A stretch of DNA of 64,000 nucleotides from Planctomyces sp. (GCA_019636235.1 JAHBXW010000004.1:1-64000), one strand, 5' to 3'. Positions 36,778-45,657 are shown, counted from the first letter of the stretch. Notes: generated by a model from the letters alone, not told the origin. Program-made: numbers and translations.

Positions 36778-39457
36778 AGTGCAGTTCCCGTGGTGTTGGC
36801 GGCGTCCGTTCCGGATCGTGCCAACGCGCATCATGCGCTGCACTGAAATTAGCAACCCGGCGCATTCGCGCAAGAACCTTTTTCAGCCGGTGCGTAAGCG
36901 GCGCTTTCACCGTCCAGCCGTCCGCCAGCTCCGACGCCGACATCGGATCGTCGGCGCGCGCCACGGCCTTCATCAGCTCCTTCTTGTCGTCGGTGAAGAT
37001 CACCGCCTGCCCTTTTCCACGAGACACCGACACATAGAACTGCCGGCGGTTCGACGCGGCGAACGATTCGGCCGACTGGCCGATGAACACGTTCTCGACC
37101 GTCTTGCCCTGACTGGCGTGGCTCGTCACGACATAGCCGTGCGCGATATGGCCGAAGCTCTTGTCGATCACCCAGCCGTTGTCGGCGATGAGGTCGCCCT
37201 GCGGCGTGAATCCCCGCAGGGTAAGCAACGCGCCGTTGCTGAGCAGGTGCTTGCCGTCCTTTGTTTTGCCGCGCGCCGAGACGCGGATGCGGTCCCCGGC
37301 CGCGAGCGAAAGCGCAACCGGGCGGTACGCCTCGAAACGCTCCGCGAAGGCGACCGGCGGCTCGCCGTTATCCGATACGACCAGGCGCGAGCCGATCTTG
37401 TGGCCGGGCGCGTTCTGGTGGAACTGGAGCATGTCGCCCGGCCGGTAGCTGGCGGCGTCCGCCTTCTGCGCCGCCGTCAGGTGCAGCGGCACCCAGGCGG
37501 TGATGGTTCGCTCATGCGACAGCTTGCCGCCGTCCTTGAGCGAGTCGCGGATCGTGCTTGTGATGCGCGCCGCTTCGGCGTGCGTTGGGCTGACCACCAG
37601 GGCGGTTGCCGGCTTGCCGTCCGGCCCCTTCCGGCCGACCGCCGCCAGGTAGGCATGGGCCAGCTCCTTATATCTGTCAGCGCCCGATACCTCCCTTATC
37701 CAGCCCAGCCGGTCGAGTTCGGCGAAACCTTCCGCGATCCGCCCCGCGCTCAAATGCGCCACGGCTTTCCGGTAGCTTCCCGACTGGCGCATGATTTCGC
37801 TGACTTCGGCGACCGGCAGGCCCGCTTTTTTCTCCAGGAGCTTGAGCGGCTCGCCGCGGGCAACGCCCCGATGCTGCCTGCGGTCCCCGGAGAGCACGAG
37901 GCGCGCATCGACTTCCTTTGCCACATCGAACAGCCTTGCCATATCCTGCGTCCCCAGCAGCCCGGCCTCATCGACCCAGATGACCTGGCCGGCCGCTTCC
38001 TTCTGCATCGCCTTGTCGCGCACGAACCGCGCCACGGTGTTGGCTTCGGCGAAGCCTTCACCCCGCAGCACGTCGAAGCTCGCCCCGACCGAGGGCGCGA
38101 GCACCGTCACCTTGTGGCCGTTTCCTTCAATCTGCTCGACGGCTTCCTGCATCAGCGTCGTCTTGCCGGTGCCCGCCGCGCCGCGGATCAGCGTCACGCG
38201 GTCGCGCGAACCCATGACATGCAGCACGGCCGCGCGCTGCCCAGCATTCAGCCAGCCGCGCGAAAGCGGCTTTTCGATATCGCCCAGCGGCCGGAACCGG
38301 CCGCGCCCACTCCGCGCAAAATCGACGACGCGGCACTCTTCGCCCAGCACATCGCTCGTGCTGGCCACGGCCCTGCCGTCCACCTGGCCACGAATCAGGT
38401 TGCGGCGGGAATACTCCTGTTTCACGCCTTCAACCGTCACACCGCCGATCCCGCGCTTGAGCGCCTCGGTAAGCAGCCTGCGCTCGGCCACCACCGCCTC
38501 GCGCGCGAAGCTGTGTTCGAGCGCGAAATCAACCGCCTGCCCCTCGCCCGCCGCCGGCCTTGTCGCCGCGACTTCGCGCCGGTGAGCGGCGGCGACCGCC
38601 TGCCGTTCGCCGTCCGACAGCCGGCCGTCCCAGAGCTTGCGAAGCTGATTCCACGAGTATTGCTGGTTTTTCTTCTCGCGAGTCTGCGCTCCCAGCTCCG
38701 CCTTGCGCCTTGGATCGGTAATGCCGCGCTCGGATGCCACCTTTTCGATTTCATCGGTGCGCCGTGAGAATCGCCGCATCACTGCTGCCGGCACGCCGGC
38801 CAGCTCGAAATCGTCGCGCCTGCGCTCGATGGCGAAGCCCAGCTCCTGCAGCCGGTTCGCCAGGCGAACGCGAAACCCCGCCTGAAAGTACGGCGCGTCT
38901 GCCTTCAGTTCGCGGAACTGCCCGGCCTTCCAGCGATTCTCGTCATTATCCCACGTCGTGTTGAACACGAAGCAGTGCGCGTGCAGTTGCGGGTCGGGCA
39001 CGCCCTCGACCGGGCGCGAGGTCGTATGGATGAACTCCGCCCAGATCATGTTGCCGCTGTAGCGGTCTGTATCCCTGCCCCCCTTGCGCACGCGGGTTTT
39101 CATTTCCGATTCCATGTCGCGCATCGTGTCATCGACCGAGGCGCGGAAGGCTTCGAGAATGTCCCTATCACCCGTGAGCGCATAGAGCAGCGAGACCGAT
39201 TTCGGGACGGAGAAGGTGAAATCGTAGCCGACCGTCCGCTGCGAACGAGTCCGGGCGGTAAGCCTGTTCCCGGCAGGATCGAGATTGTCGCAGAGGCGGT
39301 CGAAGGACTCGCGGTCCACGACGCCGGAAAGGCCCAGCCGCAGGGCGCCCTTGCCTCCCCAGGAGCCGACGATTTCCTGGCCTTCGCTGTAATAGTCGGC
39401 GCTGGCGTAATAACGCTTGGCGTCCTTGGCGCTATCCTGCTGCGTGATGCGGAGCAT
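36767..39457 (-). CDS. MobF-type relaxase/helicase (TrwC/TraI-like)
   Basis: 896 residues. The N-terminal HUH relaxase domain begins MLRITQQDSAKDAKRYYASADYY, with candidate catalytic tyrosines at residues 16-24. It has the metal-binding segment PDPQLHAHCFVFN (about 150-170). The SF1 helicase part carries Walker A RGAAGTGKTTLMQ (about 430), VIWVDEAGLLG, SGDRRQHRGVARG, and HASQGKTVENVF with RRQFYVSVSRGKGQ. It nicks at oriT and unwinds DNA in transfer. No coupling protein or type IV secretion genes are visible, so in this window the element is mobilisable rather than self-transmissible. A candidate oriT lies just upstream. Confidence 0.93.
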   Translation of the reverse strand: MLRITQQDSAKDAKRYYASADYYSEGQEIVGSWGGKGALRLGLSGVVDRESFDRLCDNLDPAGNRLTARTRSQRTVGYDFTFSVPKSVSLLYALTGDRDILEAFRASVDDTMRDMESEMKTRVRKGGRDTDRYSGNMIWAEFIHTTSRPVEGVPDPQLHAHCFVFNTTWDNDENRWKAGQFRELKADAPYFQAGFRVRLANRLQELGFAIERRRDDFELAGVPAAVMRRFSRRTDEIEKVASERGITDPRRKAELGAQTREKKNQQYSWNQLRKLWDGRLSDGERQAVAAAHRREVAATRPAAGEGQAVDFALEHSFAREAVVAERRLLTEALKRGIGGVTVEGVKQEYSRRNLIRGQVDGRAVASTSDVLGEECRVVDFARSGRGRFRPLGDIEKPLSRGWLNAGQRAAVLHVMGSRDRVTLIRGAAGTGKTTLMQEAVEQIEGNGHKVTVLAPSVGASFDVLRGEGFAEANTVARFVRDKAMQKEAAGQVIWVDEAGLLGTQDMARLFDVAKEVDARLVLSGDRRQHRGVARGEPLKLLEKKAGLPVAEVSEIMRQSGSYRKAVAHLSAGRIAEGFAELDRLGWIREVSGADRYKELAHAYLAAVGRKGPDGKPATALVVSPTHAEAARITSTIRDSLKDGGKLSHERTITAWVPLHLTAAQKADAASYRPGDMLQFHQNAPGHKIGSRLVVSDNGEPPVAFAERFEAYRPVALSLAAGDRIRVSARGKTKDGKHLLSNGALLTLRGFTPQGDLIADNGWVIDKSFGHIAHGYVVTSHASQGKTVENVFIGQSAESFAASNRRQFYVSVSRGKGQAVIFTDDKKELMKAVARADDPMSASELADGWTVKAPLTHRLKKVLARMRRVANFSAAHDARWHDPERTPPTPRELHYVR

Positions 39458-39479
39458 GCGTGATTATATACACGCCGTG

Positions 39480-39560
39480 CATGTCATAAAGCGTTTTTTG
39501 TCAACCACACCGTGTTGCTACATACGTTACACCGTCACGCGCGCGGTAACGTAATGTTAA
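39480..39560. other. Candidate oriT
   Basis: The 155-bp gap between the divergent relaxase gene and the gene at 39613 holds an inverted repeat CGTTACACCG (39525-39534) / CGGTAACG (39544-39551) with a one-base bulge. Near it are ACACCGTGT and GTTAAC. It is A/T-richer than the flanks. Relaxase-adjacent inverted repeats are typical of MobF origins, but no known nic sequence was matched. Confidence 0.4.
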
Positions 39561-39612
39561 CTATTCAATGCCTATGCTCGAAGGGTGCGTCACAACACGT
39601 GCGAGGCCCTTC

Positions 39613-39906
39613 ATGGACAATATTGATTTCGCGGTATTGAGCAGAATCCAGGAACTCGGCGAGCGTTTCGGGCTGAAGCCGTATGACTTTGTTGCCACGC
39701 TGGATCACAGCCCCGAGGCGCGAGGAATGGGAGTGACGTTTGCGATTCATGCCGAGACGGGCGAGCCGCAGCGGCAACGCGCCAAGCAAATGCTGGAGGC
39801 CATCGGAGTCGGCAACGACGGCATTCTTCAAGGCGGAGAGCAAGCCGTCATCGACGCCCTCGACCACGCGCTTTCCATTGCGCCCAAATCCCGTAGCCGC
39901 GTCTAA
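39613..39906 (+). CDS. Small hypothetical protein divergent from the relaxase
   Basis: 97 residues. The N-terminal helical part is MDNIDFAVLSRIQELGERFGL, the middle is FVATLDHSPEARGMGVTFAI, and the C-terminus is helical. It looks small and soluble, without a recognised DNA-binding motif. Its location, sharing the putative oriT region, makes an auxiliary role in mobilisation plausible. The ATG at 39613 is preferred over 39568. Confidence 0.6.
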   Translation: MDNIDFAVLSRIQELGERFGLKPYDFVATLDHSPEARGMGVTFAIHAETGEPQRQRAKQMLEAIGVGNDGILQGGEQAVIDALDHALSIAPKSRSRV

Positions 39907-40325
39907 AACGCCATCTCACTTCCGCTGCCCGCAGGCGCAAAGCTGGCCAGGGTTGCGACGCGCCAAGGGCAGCCGCCCGCCACGCGCCTCCTGCCCGCGC
40001 GGTGAAATCTGAAGTCCATCGCCGTGCAATGTCGCCTGACTGACGATCACACCTTCCAGCAATTCCCTCGCATTCCGTCCGTGCTGGTTACACACGCTTC
40101 CCCTTCCCTGCCTTCATCACCGCGACACGCGGCCTTGCCTTCCGTCACGGGTAAAGCCGCCGCCGGTCCGCGCAAGCTGCCAGAGCCGCTTTCCTGAAGG
40201 AAGCCTTCGGCTCTTCGCTTGCCCGGTCGCGTTGCTCGCATTCGCCCCGGACTCACGCGGCTTTCCTTGCCGTGACATCAGGCCGCGATGGTCGCGGCCG
40301 GTAACACAAGGAAAGGGAAATCATC
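39907..40325. other. Intergenic region with hairpins upstream of 40326 gene
   Basis: About 420 bases with no gene I can support. It contains a stem with GAGCCG/CGGCTC arms near 40183-40213 and a nested hairpin at 40261-40315 listed next. The promoter could not be picked out. Confidence 0.4.
40261..40315 (+). promoter_or_regulatory. Nested hairpin covering the ribosome site of the 40326 gene
   Basis: Outer arms CTTTCCTTG (40261-40269) and CAAGGAAAG (40307-40315) are perfectly complementary. Inner arms GGCCGCGA (40281-40288) and TCGCGGCC (40292-40299) surround a 3-base loop. The outer 3' arm contains the AAGGAAAG purine run that serves as the ribosome site for the ATG at 40326. The leader RNA could thus hide that site, suggesting translational control, or the DNA could be an operator. 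Confidence 0.5.
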
Positions 40326-40589
40326 ATGTCCAAACCAGCACACAAAATACGCATCGGAGTCCTCCAGGTCACGATCTGGCGCAACAGCGGTGAAAAAGGC
40401 TCCTGGTACAGCGTCATCCCCACCCGCAGCTACAAGCAGGGCGACGAAACCTGGAAGGAGACCGACTCTCTCGGCTTCGACGACCTGCTCACGATGGGCA
40501 AGCTCTTCGACCTCGCGCACACCTGGATCATGCACCAGCAGCAAGCCGACGCGAAGAGCCGCAAGGAATCCGCTCAGGCAGCCGCCTGA
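40326..40589 (+). CDS. Small conserved plasmid-type protein
   Basis: 87 residues. It reads KIRIGVLQVTIWRNSGEKGSWYSVIPTRSYKQGDETWKE, then a helix LLTMGKLFDLAHTWIMHQQ and an Ala/Lys tail. The pattern is familiar from plasmids and integrative elements but has no assigned role. The strong purine ribosome site is inside a leader hairpin. A perfect terminator follows 10 bases after the stop, so it is expressed alone. Confidence 0.8.
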   Translation: MSKPAHKIRIGVLQVTIWRNSGEKGSWYSVIPTRSYKQGDETWKETDSLGFDDLLTMGKLFDLAHTWIMHQQQADAKSRKESAQAAA

Positions 40590-40598
40590 GTCCGGGTG

Positions 40599-40632
40599 CC
40601 GGCGGCGGAACCCCCCGCCGCCGGTTTTTTTT
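40599..40632 (+). terminator. Rho-independent terminator
   Basis: Perfect 10-bp stem CCGGCGGCGG (40599-40608) and CCGCCGCCGG (40615-40624), with eight T residues directly after. It ends the 40326 gene. Confidence 0.92.
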
Positions 40633-40656
40633 CATCATCAACTTATGGAGATTGTT

Positions 40657-42600
40657 ATGAAGAACACTGACACTACCACGTCCACTACCCAGCTCATCGC
40701 CGTATCGCGGCTTGAGAAATCACCGTTCAATGCCCGCCGCACGGGCGCAGCGGATGCCATCGGCGAGCTGAAGGCGTCCATCCTGGCGCACGGCCTGATG
40801 CAGAACCTCGTCGTTACCGACGAGGGCGACGGCCGCTTCCGGGTCATCGCAGGCGGGCGGCGGCTCGCCGCGATCCACGCGCTCCAGGCCGAAGGCCAAC
40901 TGGCGGACGACTTCGCCGTCCCGTGCCAGGTGGTTACGCAGGAGCACGCAGCGGAACTGAGCCTTGCCGAGAACACGGTGCGGCTGGCCATGCACCCGGC
41001 CGACCAGTTCGAGGCGTTCGCCGAGCTGATCGCCAAGGGCAGCGCGGCGTGCGACGTGGCCCGCCGCTTCGGCGTCGACGAGAGCCTTGTGCTCAAGCGC
41101 ATGAAGCTCGCGCTGGTCGCGCCTGAGCTGCTTCAGCTCTACCGCGACGGCGGCATGACGCTTGAGTGCCTCATGGCGTTTACCGTCACCGACGACCACC
41201 GCCGCCAGCTCAAGGTGTTCAAGTCGCTCCAGAACTGGCAGCAGGAAGATCCCGCCATCATCCGCTCCGCGCTCACCGAGAAGCTGATCGACGCCGACAC
41301 GAAGCTCGCGCGCTTCGTCGGAATCGATGCGTATGCGGCAGCCGGAGGCACCAGCCGGATGGACCTGTTTTCCGACGAGGTCTATCTGGAAAAGCCGGCG
41401 ATCCTCAATCGCCTGGCCAGGCAGAAACTCGACGGCATTCGCCGCGAGCTTGAAGCCGAGGGCTGGAGCTGGATCGAGATCAACCCGGACCGCGACCACA
41501 CGCTGGTAAGCCGCTGCAGCCGGCTTCAGCCGCGCCTGATCGATGCGCCCGGCGAGGTCATCGACGTCAAGGCGCAACTGGACGCCGAGCTGGAGTCGGT
41601 CGAAAAGGCGCTCGACGACACCGAGTCGGATGCATTGATCGAGCAGCAGCAGGCGCTGCGGGAGCGGCTCGACGAGGTTGAGCAAACGCTCGCAGCCCAT
41701 GTCGGCTTTGATCCCGACCACAAGGCGCTGGCCGGCTGCTTCGTTTCCATCGGAAACGACGGTACGCCGTTCATCGACAAGGGGCTGGTCAGGCCCGAAC
41801 ACCGCCGGCAACTGGCCAGGCTGCTCGGCCCGGATGCCGAAGGCGGCACAGGCGCCAGGGTGAAGCCCAAGGGCCAGTTGCCGCAGACGCTGCTGCGCGA
41901 GCTGGCGGCCGACCGCCTGCACGTGGCGCAGGTGGAAATCGCCAGGCATCCGCAGATCGCGTTCGACCTGCTGGTCTTCCACGCGGCGAGCTGCCTGCTT
42001 TCCAAGCACACGCCAGGCGACGGGACCGACGTGCAGTTCCGCCGCCCGCGCCTGAACCGGCAGGGTGACAAGGAACCCACGGCGGCGGCCCTGGCCTTCG
42101 CCGCGATGGCCAAGGAACTGCCGGTTGCGTGGCTCAAGCTGCCATCCGAGGCGGCCCGCTTCGAGGAGTTCCGCCTGCTGCCGGAAGGCGCCAAGCTCGA
42201 CCTGCTGGCCTATTGCGTGGCATCGACCTTGAAGCCGAAGGTCGCCGCTTCCGCCGGCGATGAGATCACCGCCTTCGATACGGCGCTGTCGCTGACGCAA
42301 GCCGATGTCGCCAGCCACTGGCGTCCGACGAGGGACAACTACCTGGGCCGGATCACCCGCGACCAGTTGCTCGCCGTCGGCCGCGATGTATTCGACGAGC
42401 ATTGGTTTACCGGCCACGCCAACCACAAGAAGTCGGCGCTGGCAGAGCAGCTTGCACGGGCCTTCGCCAAGCCGGAGAAGTCGTGCCGATTGCCCGACCA
42501 GGTGGAAAACCTCAAGCGCTGGATTCCGGCGTGCATGAGCTTCGCCCTTCCCGCCAGGGCCAAACCGGCCAAAACGAAGCGCGCCAGGAAGGCGGCCTGA
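40657..42600 (+). CDS. ParB/KorB-like DNA-binding protein, long form
   Basis: 647 residues, about twice a usual ParB. The ParB N-terminal (CTPase/nuclease-like) domain spans about 10-115, with LEKSPFNARR, FRVIAGGRRLAAI and ELSLAENTVR. A KorB/Spo0J-type HTH follows (about 125-190, ACDVARRFGVDESLVLKRMKLA). The C-terminal 400 residues hold a coiled coil (AQLDAELESVEKALDD) and an unrecognised domain, then a basic tail. ATG 40657 has GGAG upstream. It may act as partition protein or global repressor of plasmid genes; the parA gene is far away at 47609. Confidence 0.88.
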   Translation: MKNTDTTTSTTQLIAVSRLEKSPFNARRTGAADAIGELKASILAHGLMQNLVVTDEGDGRFRVIAGGRRLAAIHALQAEGQLADDFAVPCQVVTQEHAAELSLAENTVRLAMHPADQFEAFAELIAKGSAACDVARRFGVDESLVLKRMKLALVAPELLQLYRDGGMTLECLMAFTVTDDHRRQLKVFKSLQNWQQEDPAIIRSALTEKLIDADTKLARFVGIDAYAAAGGTSRMDLFSDEVYLEKPAILNRLARQKLDGIRRELEAEGWSWIEINPDRDHTLVSRCSRLQPRLIDAPGEVIDVKAQLDAELESVEKALDDTESDALIEQQQALRERLDEVEQTLAAHVGFDPDHKALAGCFVSIGNDGTPFIDKGLVRPEHRRQLARLLGPDAEGGTGARVKPKGQLPQTLLRELAADRLHVAQVEIARHPQIAFDLLVFHAASCLLSKHTPGDGTDVQFRRPRLNRQGDKEPTAAALAFAAMAKELPVAWLKLPSEAARFEEFRLLPEGAKLDLLAYCVASTLKPKVAASAGDEITAFDTALSLTQADVASHWRPTRDNYLGRITRDQLLAVGRDVFDEHWFTGHANHKKSALAEQLARAFAKPEKSCRLPDQVENLKRWIPACMSFALPARAKPAKTKRARKAA

Positions 42601-42608
42601 TCGCAACC

Positions 42609-42632
42609 GGGGCGGGCGTTCGCGCCCGCCCC
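42609..42632 (+). terminator. Hairpin after the ParB-like gene
   Basis: Perfect 10-bp stem GGGGCGGGCG / CGCCCGCCCC with a stable TTCG tetraloop, only 8 bases after the stop codon at 42600. The T tract is weak (ATCTTATT), so termination may be partial and let the next gene be transcribed. Confidence 0.65.
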
Positions 42633-42655
42633 ATCTTATTGAAAGGAGTCACGCC

Positions 42656-42943
42656 ATGACCGCCAGTAATTCCACAGGACGCATCCGATTCGCCCCCGGC
42701 CAGATCGTCATCACGGCCAACGCCGCCGGGCTTCTTGCTCCCGATGAGGTCGCAAGCGCCCTTGCCCGCCACCTGACCGGCGACTGGGGCACCGTCTGCG
42801 CCGACGATGCAGAGGCCAACGAGGAGGCGCTGATCCACGGGGACCGGCTTATGTCCGTTTACGGCCAGGCCAAGCGCCGTTTCTGGATCATCACCGAGGC
42901 CGACCGTTCGGTGACCACCATCCTGATGCCGGAGGACTACTGA
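42656..42943 (+). CDS. Small plasmid-type hypothetical protein
   Basis: 95 residues. It begins RIRFAPGQIVITANAAGLL, has LTGDWGTVCADDAEANEEAL, and ends RFWIITEADRSVTTILMPEDY. This pattern is common near antirestriction and ParB genes on proteobacterial plasmids and has no known function. GGAG precedes the ATG at 42656. It is convergent with the next gene. Confidence 0.8.
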   Translation: MTASNSTGRIRFAPGQIVITANAAGLLAPDEVASALARHLTGDWGTVCADDAEANEEALIHGDRLMSVYGQAKRRFWIITEADRSVTTILMPEDY

Positions 42944-42962
42944 TTGCGACAGCCCTTCCCCG

Positions 42963-43592
42963 CTATGGACACAGCAGCCCCTGGCTTACCACGGTTAGCG
43001 GGATGATCGACTTCGGGACGCACTTGAATTTCTTCGGCTCTTTCGCAATCCGGTCAGCCAGTTTCCTGGCGTCATTCGTGTTCTTCACTACGACGGCCTG
43101 GACCGACGAAGGGAGCGCGAATGCCCCCTTGCAGCGCCATTCGCGCTCGTGAAGCCAGCAAATCCAACCCTGCCGGGAAACATCAAACCGCACCACGCGC
43201 CACAGCTCGCCGGTGGGTATCCGAAGCGCCTTCGTCTCGTCGTCGGACAGGTAGAGCACCGGCCGGCAGCCGTGGGCATGCGCGTATTTCTTCGTGATGA
43301 TGACGCCGTACGCCTCGTAGCGGGGCGACTGCGGATCGGCGTTCTCCGGCGTCAGGATGTATTTGAGCGCCGCGAACGGAATGTCCATGAAGCACGCGGC
43401 GCGATTCGGTCCCTTGATGAAGCCGCGCCTGGAGCTGCTACCCCAGATTTCACCGCTCTGGAGAATGCTGACCAGGTTATCGAACGCCGAGAATTCGTCG
43501 TCCGCTTTCGTGTTCTTGGTCAGGTGAATCAGGTATGGCGTCAGGTCGGGACGCGAGTTGAACGGCAGCTCATCGAATTGCGGGTACGGCAT
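42963..43592 (-). CDS. DarT/AbiGi-like protein, possible ADP-ribosyl transferase or antiphage component
   Basis: 209 residues. The opening LTPYLIHLTKNTKADDEFSAFDNLVSILQSGEIWGS has the H-x(n)-NL..IL..G arrangement typical of RNA phosphotransferase/DarT-like ADP-ribosyltransferases and of AbiGi-type proteins. Later come AACFMDIPFAALKYIL and WICWLHEREWRCKG. I cannot decide between these families. Location among plasmid cargo supports a defence or toxin role. No antitoxin gene is evident next to it. Confidence 0.55.
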   Translation of the reverse strand: MPYPQFDELPFNSRPDLTPYLIHLTKNTKADDEFSAFDNLVSILQSGEIWGSSSRRGFIKGPNRAACFMDIPFAALKYILTPENADPQSPRYEAYGVIITKKYAHAHGCRPVLYLSDDETKALRIPTGELWRVVRFDVSRQGWICWLHEREWRCKGAFALPSSVQAVVVKNTNDARKLADRIAKEPKKFKCVPKSIIPLTVVSQGLLCP

Positions 43593-43697
43593 GGGCGCAG
43601 CTCCTCATTGATGTTCGTCAATCTTTCTCCGGGGCAGGCATGTTATTCCTCAAGCATCCCTTCTATCCGCCCCCAAGGACAGCATGAATCCGCACCT

Positions 43698-44198
43698 TCA
43701 TTCGGGGCAGACCAGCCCGCCATAGCGCCGGGCAGCGTGTCCCGATTTGACCATCGCGCAGGATAAGTCCCTGCCTTCGGCTTCGCAGAAGGCAACGGTC
43801 CTTCCGTAATGGTCCAGCTCGGCGGCCCGGCAGGTGACGTAGCCGCCCGCCAGCGACCTGAGATGATCGCGCGCCGCGAAGGCGTCGCCTTCCACGCAAC
43901 GCCGTCCCGGCCGGCAATGGCCCGGCAGTTCCGGCGCGTCGATGTTCGCCAGCCGGATGCGCGTACCACCGCAGGTGAAGCTATCGCCGTCGGTGACGCG
44001 CGGCCGGAAACAGGAGATAACCCCGCCTTCCGCCGGCGGCTTGCTCCCCTCGCCTTGGCGCATGGGCGCCGGAAAGACATTCAAGTCAATCGACTGACCA
44101 AGGCCGGCCAAGGCTGCGATGACCGCGCACAGAATCACGATCCGAGGCTGCCGCCTTCCAAGACGCCGCCTTGCCTTCCTGAAATCCACGAGCCACAT
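43698..44198 (-). CDS. SNase-like (thermonuclease) secreted protein
   Basis: 166 residues with an N-terminal hydrophobic segment (IVILCAVIAALAGLGQS, about 20-36) acting as a signal or anchor. The SNase fold shows VTDGDSFTCGGTRIRLANIDAPEL, then DHYGRTVAFCEAEGRDL and the end HAARRYGGL. The catalytic pattern (Arg/Asp/Glu) is largely present. It cleaves nucleic acids outside the cytoplasm. Similar genes are frequent on conjugative plasmids. Confidence 0.85.
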   Translation of the reverse strand: MWLVDFRKARRRLGRRQPRIVILCAVIAALAGLGQSIDLNVFPAPMRQGEGSKPPAEGGVISCFRPRVTDGDSFTCGGTRIRLANIDAPELPGHCRPGRRCVEGDAFAARDHLRSLAGGYVTCRAAELDHYGRTVAFCEAEGRDLSCAMVKSGHAARRYGGLVCPE

Positions 44199-44706
44199 CG
44201 CTGTTCATTGCCCCTTGCTGAACTTCCCCTGCCACTGTTTTCCCAGGTGGGCACATTGTCAACGTGAAACACCAGGCCGATCCCCTCACCTCTTTACGCA
44301 TCACGAACCATTGCATCATGCGGGCACATCGCCTGCGGCGACCGCGTGCTTACGGGCTGCGCTTGCGCTGCGGTCCTCTTCGAGTGACGGCTATCGCCCC
44401 CTTTCGCCCGCTTGTGCGCGGGACGTTCGTCCCGAATCGACGCCTGCGGCGCGGACGCTTTCTTTCGGGTAAGGGGGCACATCCCCCGTGCCGTCAAGGA
44501 TCGGAGCCACGCGGCCTTCGCGGCTTCCTCCCCGATCTTCCGCGCTCCGCTGCGCTCGCTTGTGCAGACCGGGTGCCCCTCCGCTGCGGCCGTCCTTGAC
44601 TGCCCTCCCCCTGGGCGTTTCGGGCTTTCGCCCCCCTGCCGCCGGAAAACGCGAGGCGCGTTTCGCGTCAGGGGACATTTCCAAATCCAAACCGGAGGAA
44701 CTTGCA
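44199..44706. other. GC-rich region without a supported gene
   Basis: About 510 bases before ardC. Overlapping open frames on both strands are of the Arg/Pro/Ala-rich type produced by GC bias. Several small hairpins are visible: CCCGCTTGTGCGCGGG, GGGACGTTCGTCCC and GGGGGCACATCCCCC. A motif like GGG(G)-CACAT recurs three times (near 44330, 44476 and, degenerate, 44673). The ribosome site GGAGGA lies before the ATG at 44707. Confidence 0.45.
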
Positions 44707-45609
44707 ATGGCGACTGCCACCACCACCCGCGTTGACATCTACACCCGCGTTACGTCGCACATCGTGGCCGAGCTTGAGCGCGGCGTGCGGCCTTGGCTCA
44801 AGCCGTGGAACGCGGAAAACGCCGCCGGGCGCATCACGCGGCCCCTGCGGCACAACGGCCAGCCCTACCAGGGCATCAATATCCTGATGCTGTGGGCGTC
44901 CGCCGAGCTGCAAGGCTACGCCTGCCCGTTCTGGCTTACCTTCCAGCAGGCCAAGGAGCTGGGCGGATTCGTCAAGAAAGGCGAGCACGGATCGCCCGTC
45001 GTTTACGCCAGCACGTTCAAGAAGAAGGAGCAGACCGACGACGGCCAGGAGACCGAGGCGGAAATCCCGTTCCTCAAGGAATACACGGTGTTCAACGCCG
45101 AGCAGTGCGAGGGACTGCCCAAGCACTTTTACGCACTGGCCGAGCCGCCGAAGGAGAAGATCGAACGCATCACCCACGCCGAGGCGTTTTTCGCCAACAC
45201 CAAGGCCGACATCCGCACCGGAGGCAACCGGGCGTACTACGCCATCGGCGACGACTACGTGCAGATGCCCCCGTTCGAGACGTTCCGCGACTCGGAATCG
45301 CACGCGGCGACGCTGGCCCATGAGCTGACGCACTGGACGCGGCACGAAAGCCGGCTTAACCGCGACTTCGGACGCAGGAAGTGGGGCGACGAAGGCTATG
45401 CGATGGAAGAGCTGGTCGCCGAGCTTGGCAGCGCGTTTCTCTGTGCCGATTTGCAGATCACGCCGGAAGTGCGAAGCGACCACGCGAGCTACATCGATTC
45501 GTGGCTTGCCGTCATGAAGGCCGACAAGCGGGCGGTTTTCTCCGCCGCATCGCACGCGAGCAAGGCAGTTGAATTCCTCCACGGAACGCAGCCGCAGCCC
45601 GCCGCATAA
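44707..45609 (+). CDS. ArdC-type antirestriction protein
   Basis: 300 residues. The N-terminal ssDNA-binding domain has VRPWLKPWN, RPLRHNGQPYQGINILMLW and ELGGFVKKGEHG. The C-terminal zincin-like metallopeptidase has AATLAHELTHWTRHESR (HExxH variant HELTH near residue 205) and AMEELVAELGSAFLC. ArdC proteins protect incoming plasmid DNA from restriction of the new host. The gene fits a mobilisable plasmid. Strong GGAGGA site and terminator. Confidence 0.92.
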   Translation: MATATTTRVDIYTRVTSHIVAELERGVRPWLKPWNAENAAGRITRPLRHNGQPYQGINILMLWASAELQGYACPFWLTFQQAKELGGFVKKGEHGSPVVYASTFKKKEQTDDGQETEAEIPFLKEYTVFNAEQCEGLPKHFYALAEPPKEKIERITHAEAFFANTKADIRTGGNRAYYAIGDDYVQMPPFETFRDSESHAATLAHELTHWTRHESRLNRDFGRRKWGDEGYAMEELVAELGSAFLCADLQITPEVRSDHASYIDSWLAVMKADKRAVFSAASHASKAVEFLHGTQPQPAA

Positions 45610-45625
45610 CTGACTCACCCCCTCC

Positions 45626-45657
45626 CCCGGCCGCCTGCGGGCGGCCGGGTTTTCTTT
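45626..45657 (+). terminator. Rho-independent terminator
   Basis: Perfect 10-bp stem CCCGGCCGCC (45626-45635) and GGCGGCCGGG (45640-45649) around TGCG, followed by TTTTTCTTT. It ends the ardC-type gene. Confidence 0.92.

Noticed and set aside
44294-44707. Minus-strand open frame before ardC
   Set aside because: Repetitive Arg/Pro/Ala composition caused by hairpins; no start signal.
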